NCBI GenBank assembly: GCA_965204905.1
Contig: OZ242042.1
Location: 1,364,001-1,428,000 of the forward strand
Source: Bin87 sp965204905
Lineage (GTDB): Bacteria > Chloroflexota > Dehalococcoidia > Lucifugimonadales > UBA3495
Direction of reading: 5' to 3'
Length of the DNA: 64,000 nucleotides
Shown: positions 48,816 through 57,233 of the stretch, one piece after another
Layout: the number at the start of each line of letters is the position of its first letter
How positions within the stretch are numbered: the first letter of the stretch is position 1
Position numbers and translations under genes: made by a program
Notes under the pieces: model-generated
Databases searched by the model: none
What the model saw: the letters and a program-made list of their open reading frames with translations, nothing else
What the model was told of the DNA's origin: nothing

Positions 48816-50249
48816 TTGGCTGGAATCGCTGCCTACGGCGCATACGTGCCCCGCTACCGGCTGGGGCCGGAAGCCGCCGGCTGGAATTCACGGGTGGAGC
48901 GGGCGGTCGCCAACTTTGATGAGGACAGCGTGACCATGGCGGTTGCGGCGGGAATAGACTGCCTCACTGGACGCGACCGGAACGCCATCGACGGCATTAT
49001 TTTTGCGAGCACCACGGCGCCTTACGCCGAAAAGCAGTGCGCCGCCATCGTGGCTGCCGCCCTGGACTTGCGCCAGGATATATTCGCCGCCGACGTAGCC
49101 AACGTCTTGCGGGCCGGCACCAACGCCATCAAATCGGCCCTGGACGCGGTGGTGGCCGGGAGCGCTCGGGAGGTTCTCGTTGTCGTGGCCGACAGCAGGC
49201 AGGGTTCGCCAAGAGGAGAAACCGAACGCGCCTCGGGCGATGGTGCGGCGGCTTTCGTGATTTCGGCCAGTAACGTAATCGCTGAATCCGCCGGCAGCCA
49301 TTCCATCACGGACAACATGCTCGATATGTGGCGTTCTCCCGGGGACTCGTTCGTCCGCACCTGGGAGGACCGGTTCGCCACCGAGGAAGGTATCGAACGG
49401 ATTGTACCTGAGGCGGTGGCCGGTTATTCCCAGCGTACCGGCATAACCCCTGCCGATGCGGCGCGGGTGGCTTTGTACGCGCCGGACTACAGGCGCCACG
49501 GGCGGCTGGCCCGACAGTCTGGGTTCACCGAAGAGCAGGTACAGTCGTCCATGTTTGGGACGGTAGGGAACACCGGCGCGGCCTTCGCTCCGATGCTGTT
49601 GGTCGGCGCGCTGGAGCAAGCAAATCCTGACGAGCTTCTGCTGGCCATCTCCTATGGCGACGGGAGCGACGTGCTTGGCTTCCGTACTACATCGGCTATT
49701 TCGACTGCGCAGCGTCCGGCGATGGGTCTGTCCGGTTGGGTTGAAGCCAAACAGTCGTTAGGCAACTATGAAACATATGCGAAGTGGCGGGAAGTCTGGA
49801 CCCTGGACGACGCTTCACGCCGGCCGGCGCCGGCTTCGCCATCGGTATCTGCGTTGTGGCGGGAGGGCGACAAGAATGTGCGGCTATATGGGGCGCGCTG
49901 CCGAGCGTGCGGGTACGTGCAGTATCCGGCGCAACGGGTCTGTGTGGAATGCCGGAAAGTGGATGATGGGGAGCCGGTACGGTTGAGCGACAAACCGGGC
50001 GAGTTGTTCACCTATTCGATGGACTACATCGCGGGGGCGGTTGATACGCCGCTGGTCGTCGCCGTAGTTAACTTTGAGGGTGGCGGCCGGGTGCTGTGCA
50101 TGATGACGGACCGGGAACTGGACGAGGTGCGCGTCGGGATGCCGGTGGAAATGAGTTTCCGCAAGCTGCGAGTAGTCAACGGGATACACAACTACTATTG
50201 GAAAGCCATACCCAGGCGAACGCCGGCAGCCATCGCGGTTACGGCCTGA
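48816..50249 (+). CDS. HMG-CoA-synthase-like / DUF35 OB-fold fusion protein
   Basis: A two-part protein of 477 residues. The first ~340 residues look like a thiolase-fold 3-hydroxy-3-methylglutaryl-CoA synthase or KAS III relative (IAAYGAYVPRYRLG, AADVANVLRAGTNA, GTVGNTGAAFAPM). The C-terminal ~120 residues are a DUF35 zinc-ribbon/OB-fold domain with CRACGYVQYPAQRVCVEC as the ribbon. Where HMGCS has its acylated Cys (x-C-(R/K)-AGT), this protein has Leu (VLRAGT). AGGAG lies ahead of the TTG at 48816. A thiolase-like gene follows after a repeat, matching the archaeal thiolase/HMGCS/DUF35 arrangement. Confidence 0.85.
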   Translation: MAGIAAYGAYVPRYRLGPEAAGWNSRVERAVANFDEDSVTMAVAAGIDCLTGRDRNAIDGIIFASTTAPYAEKQCAAIVAAALDLRQDIFAADVANVLRAGTNAIKSALDAVVAGSAREVLVVVADSRQGSPRGETERASGDGAAAFVISASNVIAESAGSHSITDNMLDMWRSPGDSFVRTWEDRFATEEGIERIVPEAVAGYSQRTGITPADAARVALYAPDYRRHGRLARQSGFTEEQVQSSMFGTVGNTGAAFAPMLLVGALEQANPDELLLAISYGDGSDVLGFRTTSAISTAQRPAMGLSGWVEAKQSLGNYETYAKWREVWTLDDASRRPAPASPSVSALWREGDKNVRLYGARCRACGYVQYPAQRVCVECRKVDDGEPVRLSDKPGELFTYSMDYIAGAVDTPLVVAVVNFEGGGRVLCMMTDRELDEVRVGMPVEMSFRKLRVVNGIHNYYWKAIPRRTPAAIAVTA

Positions 50250-50251
50250 CG

Positions 50252-50280
50252 GTAGGGGCAGGTTTCAAACCTGCCCCTAC
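50252..50280. repeat. PAL family palindrome, CAGGTTTCAAACCTG core
   Basis: GTAGGGGCAGGTTTCAAACC followed by TGCCCCTAC. It has A-T pairs at inner positions where others have G-C. It sits between the HMGCS-like gene and the thiolase-like gene, whose ribosome site begins four bases later. Confidence 0.85.
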
Positions 50281-50296
50281 GATGAGGAGAATGATA

Positions 50297-51469
50297 ATGA
50301 GTGGAATACGGGACCGAGTGGCCGTGGTCGGCATGGGCTGCACCCGCTTCGGCGAGCGGTGGGACGCCTCGGCGGCTGACCTTATGGTGGAAGCGGCCTA
50401 TGAAGCCTACGAGGATGCCGGTCTGGATGCCAACGACATCCAGGCGGCATGGCTGGGCACGGTGAGCAGCTTCCGCACCGGCCAGCCGCTGGCCGAAGCG
50501 TTGAAGCTGGACTACATCCCCATCACGCGGGTGGAGAACGCCTGCGCCACCGCTACCGACGCTTTCCGCAACGCCTGCTATGCCGTGGCCGCCGGCGTGT
50601 ACGATATCGTGCTGGCGATGGGTGTGGAGAAGTTGAAGGACAGCGGGTTCTCCGGCTTGGCCATCGCCGCCGGGCCGGGCGCAGACGTGGAGCCGCCAAC
50701 GCCGCCGCCGTCTCAATTCGCCATGGCTGCCACGCGCTATTTCCATCACTACGACATTGACTATGACGATGGAAAACGGACGCTGGCGCAGATCGCATCC
50801 AAAAACCACCACAACGGTACCCTGAACTCCAAGGCGCACTTCCAGCGAGAGGTGAGCGAGGAGCAGATTGTCAACGCGCCCATGATCGCCTGGCCGCTGG
50901 GCCTCTACGATTGCTGCGGGGTCAGCGACGGCGCGGCTGCCGCTATCATCACCACGCCCGAAATCGCCCGGACACTGCGGGATGACTATATCCTGGTCAA
51001 AGGGCTGGGTCTGGCGGTGGGCGCGTTCGGCGTGTTGCGCAACGACTGGGACTTCACGCACTTCCCGGAAACGGTGCGTGCCAGCCAGGCGGCCTACGAG
51101 GAGGCTGGGATCACCGACCCGCGCGCCGAAATCGACATGGCCATGGTGCACGACTGCTTTACCATCACCGAGTTGATTATCATGGAAGACTTGGGATTCA
51201 GCCCGCGCGGACAGGCCAGCGCTGACGTGGCTAACGGGGCGTTCTCCCTGGAGGGAGACCTGCCGGTGAACACCGACGGCGGCCTCAAATGCTTCGGCCA
51301 TCCCATCGGAGCCAGCGGCATCCGGATGATCTACGAGGTGTACAAGCAAATGCAGGGGAAAGCCGGCGGTAGGCAGTTGCAAAAGGCCGACCTTGGCATC
51401 ACCCATAACCTCGGTGGCCGACCCGGTTCTTTCACCTGCTCTGTGGCGGTGTTCGGTCGGCCGGACTAA
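50297..51469 (+). CDS. Thiolase/acetyl-CoA acetyltransferase-like protein
   Basis: A 390-residue thiolase-superfamily protein of the non-catalytic-thiolase or SCP-x-like group. The nucleophile Cys is in VENACATATDAF near residue 85, and the C-terminal FGHPIGASGIR has the active-site His. Subunits of this type often act with DUF35 partners. The start is the ATG at 50297, with GAGGAGA seven bases upstream; two earlier in-frame ATGs lie in that leader. A strong terminator follows at 51498. Confidence 0.9.
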   Translation: MSGIRDRVAVVGMGCTRFGERWDASAADLMVEAAYEAYEDAGLDANDIQAAWLGTVSSFRTGQPLAEALKLDYIPITRVENACATATDAFRNACYAVAAGVYDIVLAMGVEKLKDSGFSGLAIAAGPGADVEPPTPPPSQFAMAATRYFHHYDIDYDDGKRTLAQIASKNHHNGTLNSKAHFQREVSEEQIVNAPMIAWPLGLYDCCGVSDGAAAAIITTPEIARTLRDDYILVKGLGLAVGAFGVLRNDWDFTHFPETVRASQAAYEEAGITDPRAEIDMAMVHDCFTITELIIMEDLGFSPRGQASADVANGAFSLEGDLPVNTDGGLKCFGHPIGASGIRMIYEVYKQMQGKAGGRQLQKADLGITHNLGGRPGSFTCSVAVFGRPD

Positions 51470-51497
51470 GACGTACTGACGGAATTTCCAGGTTCGG

Positions 51498-51531
51498 GCC
51501 GGGGTCAACATAATGGCCCCGGCAGTTTTTT
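51498..51531 (+). terminator. Intrinsic terminator after the thiolase-like gene
   Basis: GCCGGGG (51498-51504) pairs with CCCCGGC (51517-51523) and is followed by AGTTTTTT. It is the cleanest intrinsic terminator in the window. Confidence 0.85.
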
Positions 51532-51584
51532 ATAATTTCTCCAAAATGTGTATGCGCTACTGAAAGCAGGCCCCGAGCCGTTGT

Positions 51585-51593
51585 TGCTATAAA
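51585..51593 (+). promoter_or_regulatory. Extended -10 promoter of minC
   Basis: TGC TATAAA ends 11 bases before the ATG at 51605, and five before the GTG at 51599, so the leader is very short or absent. Confidence 0.55.
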
Positions 51594-51604
51594 TATGCGT
51601 GATC

Positions 51605-52471
51605 ATGGTGGATGCTACTATCGACACGCGAGAATTGGTGCGAATTTCCGGCCGCGGCGGACTGGTCAATATCAAGATTGACGATGACGCGCCCATCGGG
51701 GTCGCCTGCCGCACGCTGCGCGATCATCTAAGCAGGCAACGAGATCTCTACTCCGAAGGCCAGGTGATAGTAGATATCGGGAAAAGGATACTGGCACATG
51801 ACCAACAGGAGCTAATTCGCAAGGTAATCGATTCGGAGTCTGGGTTAGAGGTCAAACAATTCTGGTGCGAACCGGAAGTCTTGGAACTCGAACGCAGGCG
51901 AATCGACAGCCTGATCGACTTGCACAGCGCAATATCCAACCGGGTGAACGGGAGCGAGCGCGGCGGAAGTTCTACACCGGCGCAGTCGGAGCCGGAAGCA
52001 ATTTCGCCGCCTGAGTCGAGCGCGGAAGCAGAAGGACAAAGTTTGCCCGACTCAGCCGGGAGCGGCGAGGAACGGCGCAGCGTGCCTGCCGACGTGGTGC
52101 GGGGCACCTGTCGCGCCGGAGAAGTCCAACGGTTTCCCGGGAACGTGGTTGTCGTTGGAAACGTCAATCCAGGGGCACAGATCATAGCGCAGGGAGACAT
52201 TCTGGTTTTCGGAAAGCTGCGCGGCCTGGCCCACGCCGGCGCGGGCGGAGATTCCACTGCGGTAATACTGGCAATGTCATCCGCTGCTCCCCAGTTGCGC
52301 ATCGCAGATCACCTCTGGGATGCCAACGCCGAACGGACGGTTGCCGGCCGCCGCGGGGGCGACGGCGACGACGGTCCAATTATCGCGCGGATAAGGAATC
52401 GCTCGGTGCATGTTTCGCCCTACCTCAAAAACCATTCGATAGACCACGGAGGAAACCCCAATGAGCGGTAA
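51605..52471 (+). CDS. minC: Septum site-determining protein MinC
   Basis: A division inhibitor that blocks FtsZ at the poles, 288 residues from this start. The N-terminal domain covers about residues 1-110 (GLVNIKIDDDAP, DHLSRQRDLYSEGQVIVDIG). A Ser/Glu/Pro-rich linker follows at about 110-155. The C-terminal beta-helix domain has VRGTCRAGEVQRFPGNVVVVGNVNPGAQI spread over 165-195, and GKLRGLAHAG. The GTG at 51599 or GTG at 51608 may be used. minD overlaps its end. Confidence 0.92.
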   Translation: MVDATIDTRELVRISGRGGLVNIKIDDDAPIGVACRTLRDHLSRQRDLYSEGQVIVDIGKRILAHDQQELIRKVIDSESGLEVKQFWCEPEVLELERRRIDSLIDLHSAISNRVNGSERGGSSTPAQSEPEAISPPESSAEAEGQSLPDSAGSGEERRSVPADVVRGTCRAGEVQRFPGNVVVVGNVNPGAQIIAQGDILVFGKLRGLAHAGAGGDSTAVILAMSSAAPQLRIADHLWDANAERTVAGRRGGDGDDGPIIARIRNRSVHVSPYLKNHSIDHGGNPNER

Positions 52472-53285
52472 GACCATCGTCATGACTTCCGGTAAAGGAG
52501 GCGTGGGCAAGACTACCGCCACGGCCAATGTGGGTACGGCCCTGGCCCTGCGTTCAAACCGGGTGGTCGTGATTGACACCGACATTGGCCTCCGTAACCT
52601 GGACGTGGTGATGGGGCTGGAAAACCGCATCGTGTACGACCTGGTGGACGTGGTAGAAGAGCGTTGCAGAATCGAACAGGCGCTGATCCGCGACAAGCAC
52701 GCCGGAGAGTTGTATCTGATCGCGGCGGCGCAGACACGGGATAAAGACTGCATCAATGCCCAGCAGTTGATCGAGCTTTGCCAGCGCTTGCAGTCGGATT
52801 TTGACTACGTGATTGTGGACTGCCCCGCAGGAATCGAGCAGGGATTCCGCAACGCGATTGCAGCGGCCCAGGAAGCGCTGGTGGTTACCACGCCGGAGGT
52901 GTCGGCAATACGGGATGCCGACCGGGTAATCGGGCTGCTCCACGCCAGCGACATCCATTCGGCAAAGCTGATTATCAACCGCATCAAGCCTGAGATGGTG
53001 CGGCAGGGCGACATGCTGGACTCGTCGGATGTGCTCGATATGTTGGCAGTAGAGGCCATCGGGCTGGTGCCTGCCGATGACCTGGTAATCACGTCCACCA
53101 ACAACGGAACGCCCGTGGTGTACGATAGCCGGTCGCCGTCCGGGCGCGAGTTTGTGCGCATCGCTGCTCGGATTGACGGTGAATATCTGCCGATGATTGA
53201 CCCGGTAGAGGAACAGCCCACGTCTATCATGGACAAAGTCCGCACGCTGATGGGCATCAATCGCAGGGCGTCGGCTCATGTTTAA
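52461..53285 (+). CDS. minD: Septum site-determining ATPase MinD
   Basis: A membrane-binding ATPase of the ParA/MinD group that recruits MinC, 274 residues. The deviant Walker A is KGGVGKTT, DTDIGLRNLDVVMG follows, then YVIVDCPAGIE, and the C-terminal amphipathic helix is SIMDKVRTLMGI. It overlaps minC by 11 bases and minE by 8. Confidence 0.97.
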   Translation: MSGKTIVMTSGKGGVGKTTATANVGTALALRSNRVVVIDTDIGLRNLDVVMGLENRIVYDLVDVVEERCRIEQALIRDKHAGELYLIAAAQTRDKDCINAQQLIELCQRLQSDFDYVIVDCPAGIEQGFRNAIAAAQEALVVTTPEVSAIRDADRVIGLLHASDIHSAKLIINRIKPEMVRQGDMLDSSDVLDMLAVEAIGLVPADDLVITSTNNGTPVVYDSRSPSGREFVRIAARIDGEYLPMIDPVEEQPTSIMDKVRTLMGINRRASAHV

Positions 53286-53529
53286 TCTCTTTCGCAAAAA
53301 AAGTGGCCCACGCAAGGGCAGTTCCCGGCAAGTAGCCCGCGAACGGGTGCGGTCGGCAATCGGTCGCGACCGGATGGAGGTTTCGGCGCCCCAGCTTTCG
53401 CAGCTGCGGGACACCATGCTGTTCACCATCAGGGAGCATCTGCCGGTGGCGCCGGAGTTTACGGAATTCGGCCTGCAACGGGATGGGGATGAAGTTTTTT
53501 TGGTGTCCCGGGTGAAGTTGCAGAGTTGA
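53278..53529 (+). CDS. minE: Cell division topological specificity factor MinE
   Basis: An 83-residue MinE-like protein. The N-terminal membrane-targeting segment MFNLFRKK and the helix-beta core (REHLPVAPEFTEFGLQRDGDEVFLVSRVKL) are typical. The presence of minE in addition to minCD implies pole-to-pole oscillation. Confidence 0.9.
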   Translation: MFNLFRKKSGPRKGSSRQVARERVRSAIGRDRMEVSAPQLSQLRDTMLFTIREHLPVAPEFTEFGLQRDGDEVFLVSRVKLQS

Positions 53530-53566
53530 AACTGCCCGTTTCAAGTTTGCCAACGGCGAGAGCGGT

Positions 53567-53594
53567 TTGACCCTCCGGGCGCGTGGGTTATAAT
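53567..53594 (+). promoter_or_regulatory. Promoter of the MFS gene
   Basis: TTGACC (53567-53572), a 16-base spacer and TATAAT (53589-53594), 68 bases before the ATG at 53663. Confidence 0.65.
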
Positions 53595-53662
53595 GCGCCG
53601 GTACCCCGCGTGAGTCGCTCGTTCCGCGGCCTTGGTCGCAGAATTGCAGCCGGAGTTATCAG

Positions 53663-55063
53663 ATGGCCACGGATTCCTCCCCGCAGCGCAGTTACTTGGC
53701 ACGGAAAGCCTACAGGTTTCTCGCTGCGCTTGTCTTCAGAGATTTCCGATTCCTGGCTATAGCATCCCTGAGCAGCGGCAGCGGCGCGTGGGCGCTGATC
53801 GTGGCGCGCGGGGCCTGGGTGTTCAGCATCCCCGAGCTGCACGCGACGTGGGGGTTGTGGGTAGGGTTGATCACCTTTGCGGCGATGTCGCCCCGCTTTT
53901 TCGCCACCCCGTTTATCGGCTATCTGGCTGACAAGGTGACGCGCAAGACGCTGTTGCAGTGGGTGTACGCGATGCAACTGGCCCAGGCGTCGGTGATGGC
54001 GATACTGGTGATGCTGGGGGTTGATAATCCGTGGTACGTGGTTGCGCTTGCCGTTATCAACGGCACCTTGCGGGCCACCCAGCAGACCGCAGCGCAATCA
54101 CTGACTCCAAATCTGGTGGACCGGGAACGACTGCCCAACGCGGTGGCGTTGAACGAGGCGATGCAGCAGGGATCACGCGCGGTTGGGCCCGCCATCCTGC
54201 TGGGCGTCTCAGTGTTGGTGGGCGCCGGCGCGATATTCCAGTCGGGCGGGGTGTCGTTCTCGATTCAAAACCTGTTGTTGACCATCGGCACGTCCGCTGT
54301 GATTTTCTGGGCGTGCGCCGTGTTTTACCTGGTGGCGCTGGTCGCGGCGCTCAGCATCCGCACGGTCTCCAGCGGGGTCATTGATCGCAACCGGAGTTTC
54401 TGGTCCAACACGGCCGCCGGTTTCGTGTACTCGTACACCACGCCCCTGATCTTCGGCATAATCCTCATGGCGCTGGCGCACTGTGTACTGGTGATGTCCT
54501 TTGAGTCAATGCTGCCGCCCCTGGCGCTGGAAAAGCTCTCTGCCGACGGGATTACGTTCGACCAGAACGACGTTTACGCGCTGATGACGGCGTTGGGAAT
54601 CGGCGCTTTGCTATCGTCGATATTCGTGGGCGGAATCGTCAGCCACCTCACCCGGGGGCGAGTCTTTCTACTGCTGGGATTCACGAGCAGCCTGACGCCC
54701 ATCGGGCTGGGACTGTCGTCCCAAACGGGTATATCGATGATTGCCGCGGTGTTGATGGGACTTGGCACCTCCGGGTTTATGACTATCACGCACACCGTGA
54801 TCCATTCGGTGGTGCCGGACGAGATCAGGGGTCGCGTGGCGTCGGTGTACTCGATGCACGTGGGCGGCAGCATGGCTTTCGCGAACCTGCTCTATGGCGC
54901 GTTGGCCGACCACTGGCAAGCGGGTATGATCATGGCGGTGTCCGGTGCGGCGTTCACGTTGGTCGTAGTGGGAACCGTGGTGGGCAGCGGGTTCTGGCGA
55001 GGAATTTTCTTCCGAGGTGAAGCCCGACCCGTGGCGGCCGCAAACCCGGCGGGAGCCGATTAG
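53663..55063 (+). CDS. Major facilitator superfamily transporter
   Basis: A membrane transporter of 466 residues with about 11-12 hydrophobic segments, close to the MFS_3 (enterobactin-exporter) type. Signature loops include GYLADKVTRKTLL between the second and third segments and LTPNLVDRERLPNAVALNEAMQQGSRAVGPAI across the fifth. It is probably an exporter; the substrate is unknown. Confidence 0.9.
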   Translation: MATDSSPQRSYLARKAYRFLAALVFRDFRFLAIASLSSGSGAWALIVARGAWVFSIPELHATWGLWVGLITFAAMSPRFFATPFIGYLADKVTRKTLLQWVYAMQLAQASVMAILVMLGVDNPWYVVALAVINGTLRATQQTAAQSLTPNLVDRERLPNAVALNEAMQQGSRAVGPAILLGVSVLVGAGAIFQSGGVSFSIQNLLLTIGTSAVIFWACAVFYLVALVAALSIRTVSSGVIDRNRSFWSNTAAGFVYSYTTPLIFGIILMALAHCVLVMSFESMLPPLALEKLSADGITFDQNDVYALMTALGIGALLSSIFVGGIVSHLTRGRVFLLLGFTSSLTPIGLGLSSQTGISMIAAVLMGLGTSGFMTITHTVIHSVVPDEIRGRVASVYSMHVGGSMAFANLLYGALADHWQAGMIMAVSGAAFTLVVVGTVVGSGFWRGIFFRGEARPVAAANPAGAD

Positions 55064-55075
55064 AGGAGATTAACT

Positions 55076-56398
55076 TTGCCCACCGATGAAATAACCCGAT
55101 ATATGGAAACGACGCCCAAGTCGCGGGCATTGTGGGAAGAGGCTTGCCGGTATTTGCCCGACGGGGACAGCCGGCACTCGATCTTCTGGAAACCCTACCC
55201 GATTTTTACCGAGTCCGCGCGCGGGGCGGTGGTTACCGATGCCGATGGCGCTGAGCGCCTCGATTTCATCAATACGATGACCACCATGATCTTGGGGCAT
55301 GGGCCAGCCCCGGTGCTCCAGGCCGCGCGCGATCAGATGGACTACGGGCTGGCCTACAACTCACCAAATCGCCACCAGGTCGAGCTGGCATCCTTGTTGT
55401 GCGAACGGGTGCCGTCATTCGATCAGGTGAGGTTCACCAATTCCGGCACCGAGGCCACGTTGAACGCGATTCGGGCCGCGCGGGCATACACTGGACGCAG
55501 CAAGATTGCTAAGGTGGAAGGCGGCTATCACGGAACGCACGATGCGGTTATGGTCAGCCTGCGGATTGATCCGACCACGGGCGGCGACTACGAGAACCCC
55601 ACGCCGGTGGCGTCCAGCGCCGGCCTGGCCGAGGGGACGCTGGACCAGGCCGTGATTATCCCGTACAACGACGTGGACGTGGCGCGGGAGATCCTGGAGC
55701 GGCATGGCGACGAGTTGGCCGCCGTAATCGTCGAGCCGGTGATGGGGTCGGTGGGTATGCTGCCGGCCGACGGCGCGTACCTCCAGATGCTGCGCGATTT
55801 TGCCGACGCCAGTGGAGCGCTCCTGATCTTCGATGAAGTCATCAGTTTTCGGGTTCTGCCCGGCGGAGCGCAACAGCATTACGGAATCACGCCGGACATG
55901 ACGGCGTTGGGCAAGATCATCGGCGGAGGGTTCCCGGTGGGAGCCTTCGGCGGCAGGTCCGACATCATGAGCCTGTACAGTCCGCTCACCGGGCCGGTAA
56001 TCAACCACGGCGGCACTTTCAACGCCAACCCGGTGACCATGGCGGCCGGCGTCGCCACGCTAACGGAGTTGACCCCGACGGTGTACCGTCGCCTGGCGGA
56101 GCTGACCGAAATGCTGCGCCAGGGCGTGCGGCAAGTCTGCTCCGAGTTGGAGCAGCCGGTTCTGGTCACCGGCCTGGGATCGCTGTTTGGCATCCATTTC
56201 ACCGACCAGCCGATCCGCAACTACCGGGATATTGCCGCCTGCGACAAAGCGTTGAGCGAGCGGGTCTTCATGGGGATGCTCAACGAGGGTTTCCTGCTGG
56301 CGCCCAACCTGGTGGGGGCAATGTCCACCGAGCTCGGAGAGGTTGAAGTGGACGCCTTTGTACGTGGTTTCCGGCGGGTATTGCAGCGGCAGATATAA
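55076..56398 (+). CDS. Class III aminotransferase, glutamate-1-semialdehyde aminomutase-like
   Basis: A PLP enzyme of 440 residues and a paralogue of the one at 26341-27636. Shared blocks are RFTNSGTEATLNAIRAARAYTGR, GGYHGTHD, LLIFDEVISFRVLPGGAQQHYG and the PLP lysine in LGKIIGGGFPVGAFGG. The start is TTG at 55076 after AGAGGAG. It could act on another omega- or beta-amino acid. Confidence 0.88.
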   Translation: MPTDEITRYMETTPKSRALWEEACRYLPDGDSRHSIFWKPYPIFTESARGAVVTDADGAERLDFINTMTTMILGHGPAPVLQAARDQMDYGLAYNSPNRHQVELASLLCERVPSFDQVRFTNSGTEATLNAIRAARAYTGRSKIAKVEGGYHGTHDAVMVSLRIDPTTGGDYENPTPVASSAGLAEGTLDQAVIIPYNDVDVAREILERHGDELAAVIVEPVMGSVGMLPADGAYLQMLRDFADASGALLIFDEVISFRVLPGGAQQHYGITPDMTALGKIIGGGFPVGAFGGRSDIMSLYSPLTGPVINHGGTFNANPVTMAAGVATLTELTPTVYRRLAELTEMLRQGVRQVCSELEQPVLVTGLGSLFGIHFTDQPIRNYRDIAACDKALSERVFMGMLNEGFLLAPNLVGAMSTELGEVEVDAFVRGFRRVLQRQI

Positions 56399-56419
56399 CG
56401 CAGGGGCGAATGTCAGCAA

Positions 56420-56448
56420 GTAGGGGCGGGTTTCAAACCCGCCCCTAC
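56420..56448. repeat. GC-rich palindromic repeat (PAL family), copy
   Basis: GTAGGGGCGGGTTTCAAACC followed by CGCCCCTAC, a perfect palindrome between the convergent aminotransferase and monooxygenase genes. Confidence 0.85.
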
Positions 56449-56469
56449 AACGCTTGGATCTACCGGGGG

Positions 56470-56799
56470 TCAGTCCACTGGGGGGCGCTTTTCCCACTTC
56501 TCTGGGGCGGGATAGACCGGCGTGGCGATCTTGCGGATGTTCTCGGTGGCGAACCAGTCCGCGCACTCTTCCCGCCACTTGATGAAATGCGGGGCGTTGC
56601 GGTGGGCCTCCACGGCCGCCTCGTCTTCGTACACCTCGAACAGGTGCAGCTTGTTCTCGTCTTCGTTGTCTTGCAGCACGTCAAAGCGCAGGCAGCCCGG
56701 CTCGTCGTTGTTGGAGCCGCGGGCATCACCCAGCATGGACGCCATGAACTGGTCCTTGAAACCGGGCTTGATGTTGATCTCGACAATCAGAGCAATCAT
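56470..56799 (-). CDS. Antibiotic biosynthesis monooxygenase (ABM) domain protein
   Basis: A 109-residue dimeric ferredoxin-like protein of the YgiN/ABM family (IALIVEINIKPG, CLRFDVLQDNEDENKLHLFEVYEDEAAVEAH). Such proteins may oxidise quinols or modify small aromatics; the substrate is unknown. Start at 56799: GGAG lies six bases upstream and would be too close to the ATG at 56805. Its promoter is a minus-strand TGCTATAAT at 56876. Confidence 0.88.
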   Translation of the reverse strand: MIALIVEINIKPGFKDQFMASMLGDARGSNNDEPGCLRFDVLQDNEDENKLHLFEVYEDEAAVEAHRNAPHFIKWREECADWFATENIRKIATPVYPAPEKWEKRPPVD

Positions 56800-56824
56800 T
56801 GTCATCTCCCTTTATAAAATCAAC

Positions 56825-56852
56825 CGTCATTCCGGCGAAAGCCGGAATCCAG
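56825..56852. repeat. Dispersed repeat, 'CATTCCGGCGAAAGCCGGAATCC' family, copy 2
   Basis: CATTCCGGCGAAAGCCGGAA forms a hairpin. It matches 441-470 in the opposite orientation and lies in the leader of the monooxygenase gene. Confidence 0.75.
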
Positions 56853-56875
56853 TCGTGATAGGCGATTTCGGGCGG

Positions 56876-56884
56876 ATTATAGCA
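56876..56884 (-). promoter_or_regulatory. Extended -10 promoter of the monooxygenase gene (TGCTATAAT)
   Basis: Minus-strand TGC TATAAT, 77 bases before the ATG at 56799. The transcript would carry the hairpin repeat at 56825. Confidence 0.6.
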
Positions 56885-56944
56885 GCGAGGGCCGTAAAGT
56901 TGTAGAATGCCGCGCAACACAGGCCAACGGGAAGGGAGGAAATC

Positions 56945-57160
56945 ATGGCAGACATCCCCATCGTGTACACGCTGACGGTGTGCCCCGCCTGCGACTCGCT
57001 CAGGGCGGCCTGGCGTAGGGAAGGCGTGGAATATGAGGAGCGCCGGGTCGATCAAAGCCAGGACACGCTGGACGAGGCCCTGGATTACGGCGATGCCGTG
57101 CCCATCATCGTGTGGCCCGATGGCAAGGTGGAAACGGGGTTCCGTGGCCAGAAGGGTTGA
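56945..57160 (+). CDS. Glutaredoxin-like protein
   Basis: A 71-residue glutaredoxin/NrdH-like protein. The redox motif CPAC is at about residues 13-16, and the VPIIVWPDG cis-Pro segment and a Gly-rich end follow. GGGAGG lies upstream of the ATG. It should reduce disulfides or glutathione-type adducts; the electron donor is not known. Confidence 0.85.
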   Translation: MADIPIVYTLTVCPACDSLRAAWRREGVEYEERRVDQSQDTLDEALDYGDAVPIIVWPDGKVETGFRGQKG

Positions 57161-57233
57161 GAAATTGGCTGACGGGCCGGTGGCCCGTCCGAAAAACGAT
57201 GCGTAGCAGAATGCAAAACCAAGGAGGTGAATT

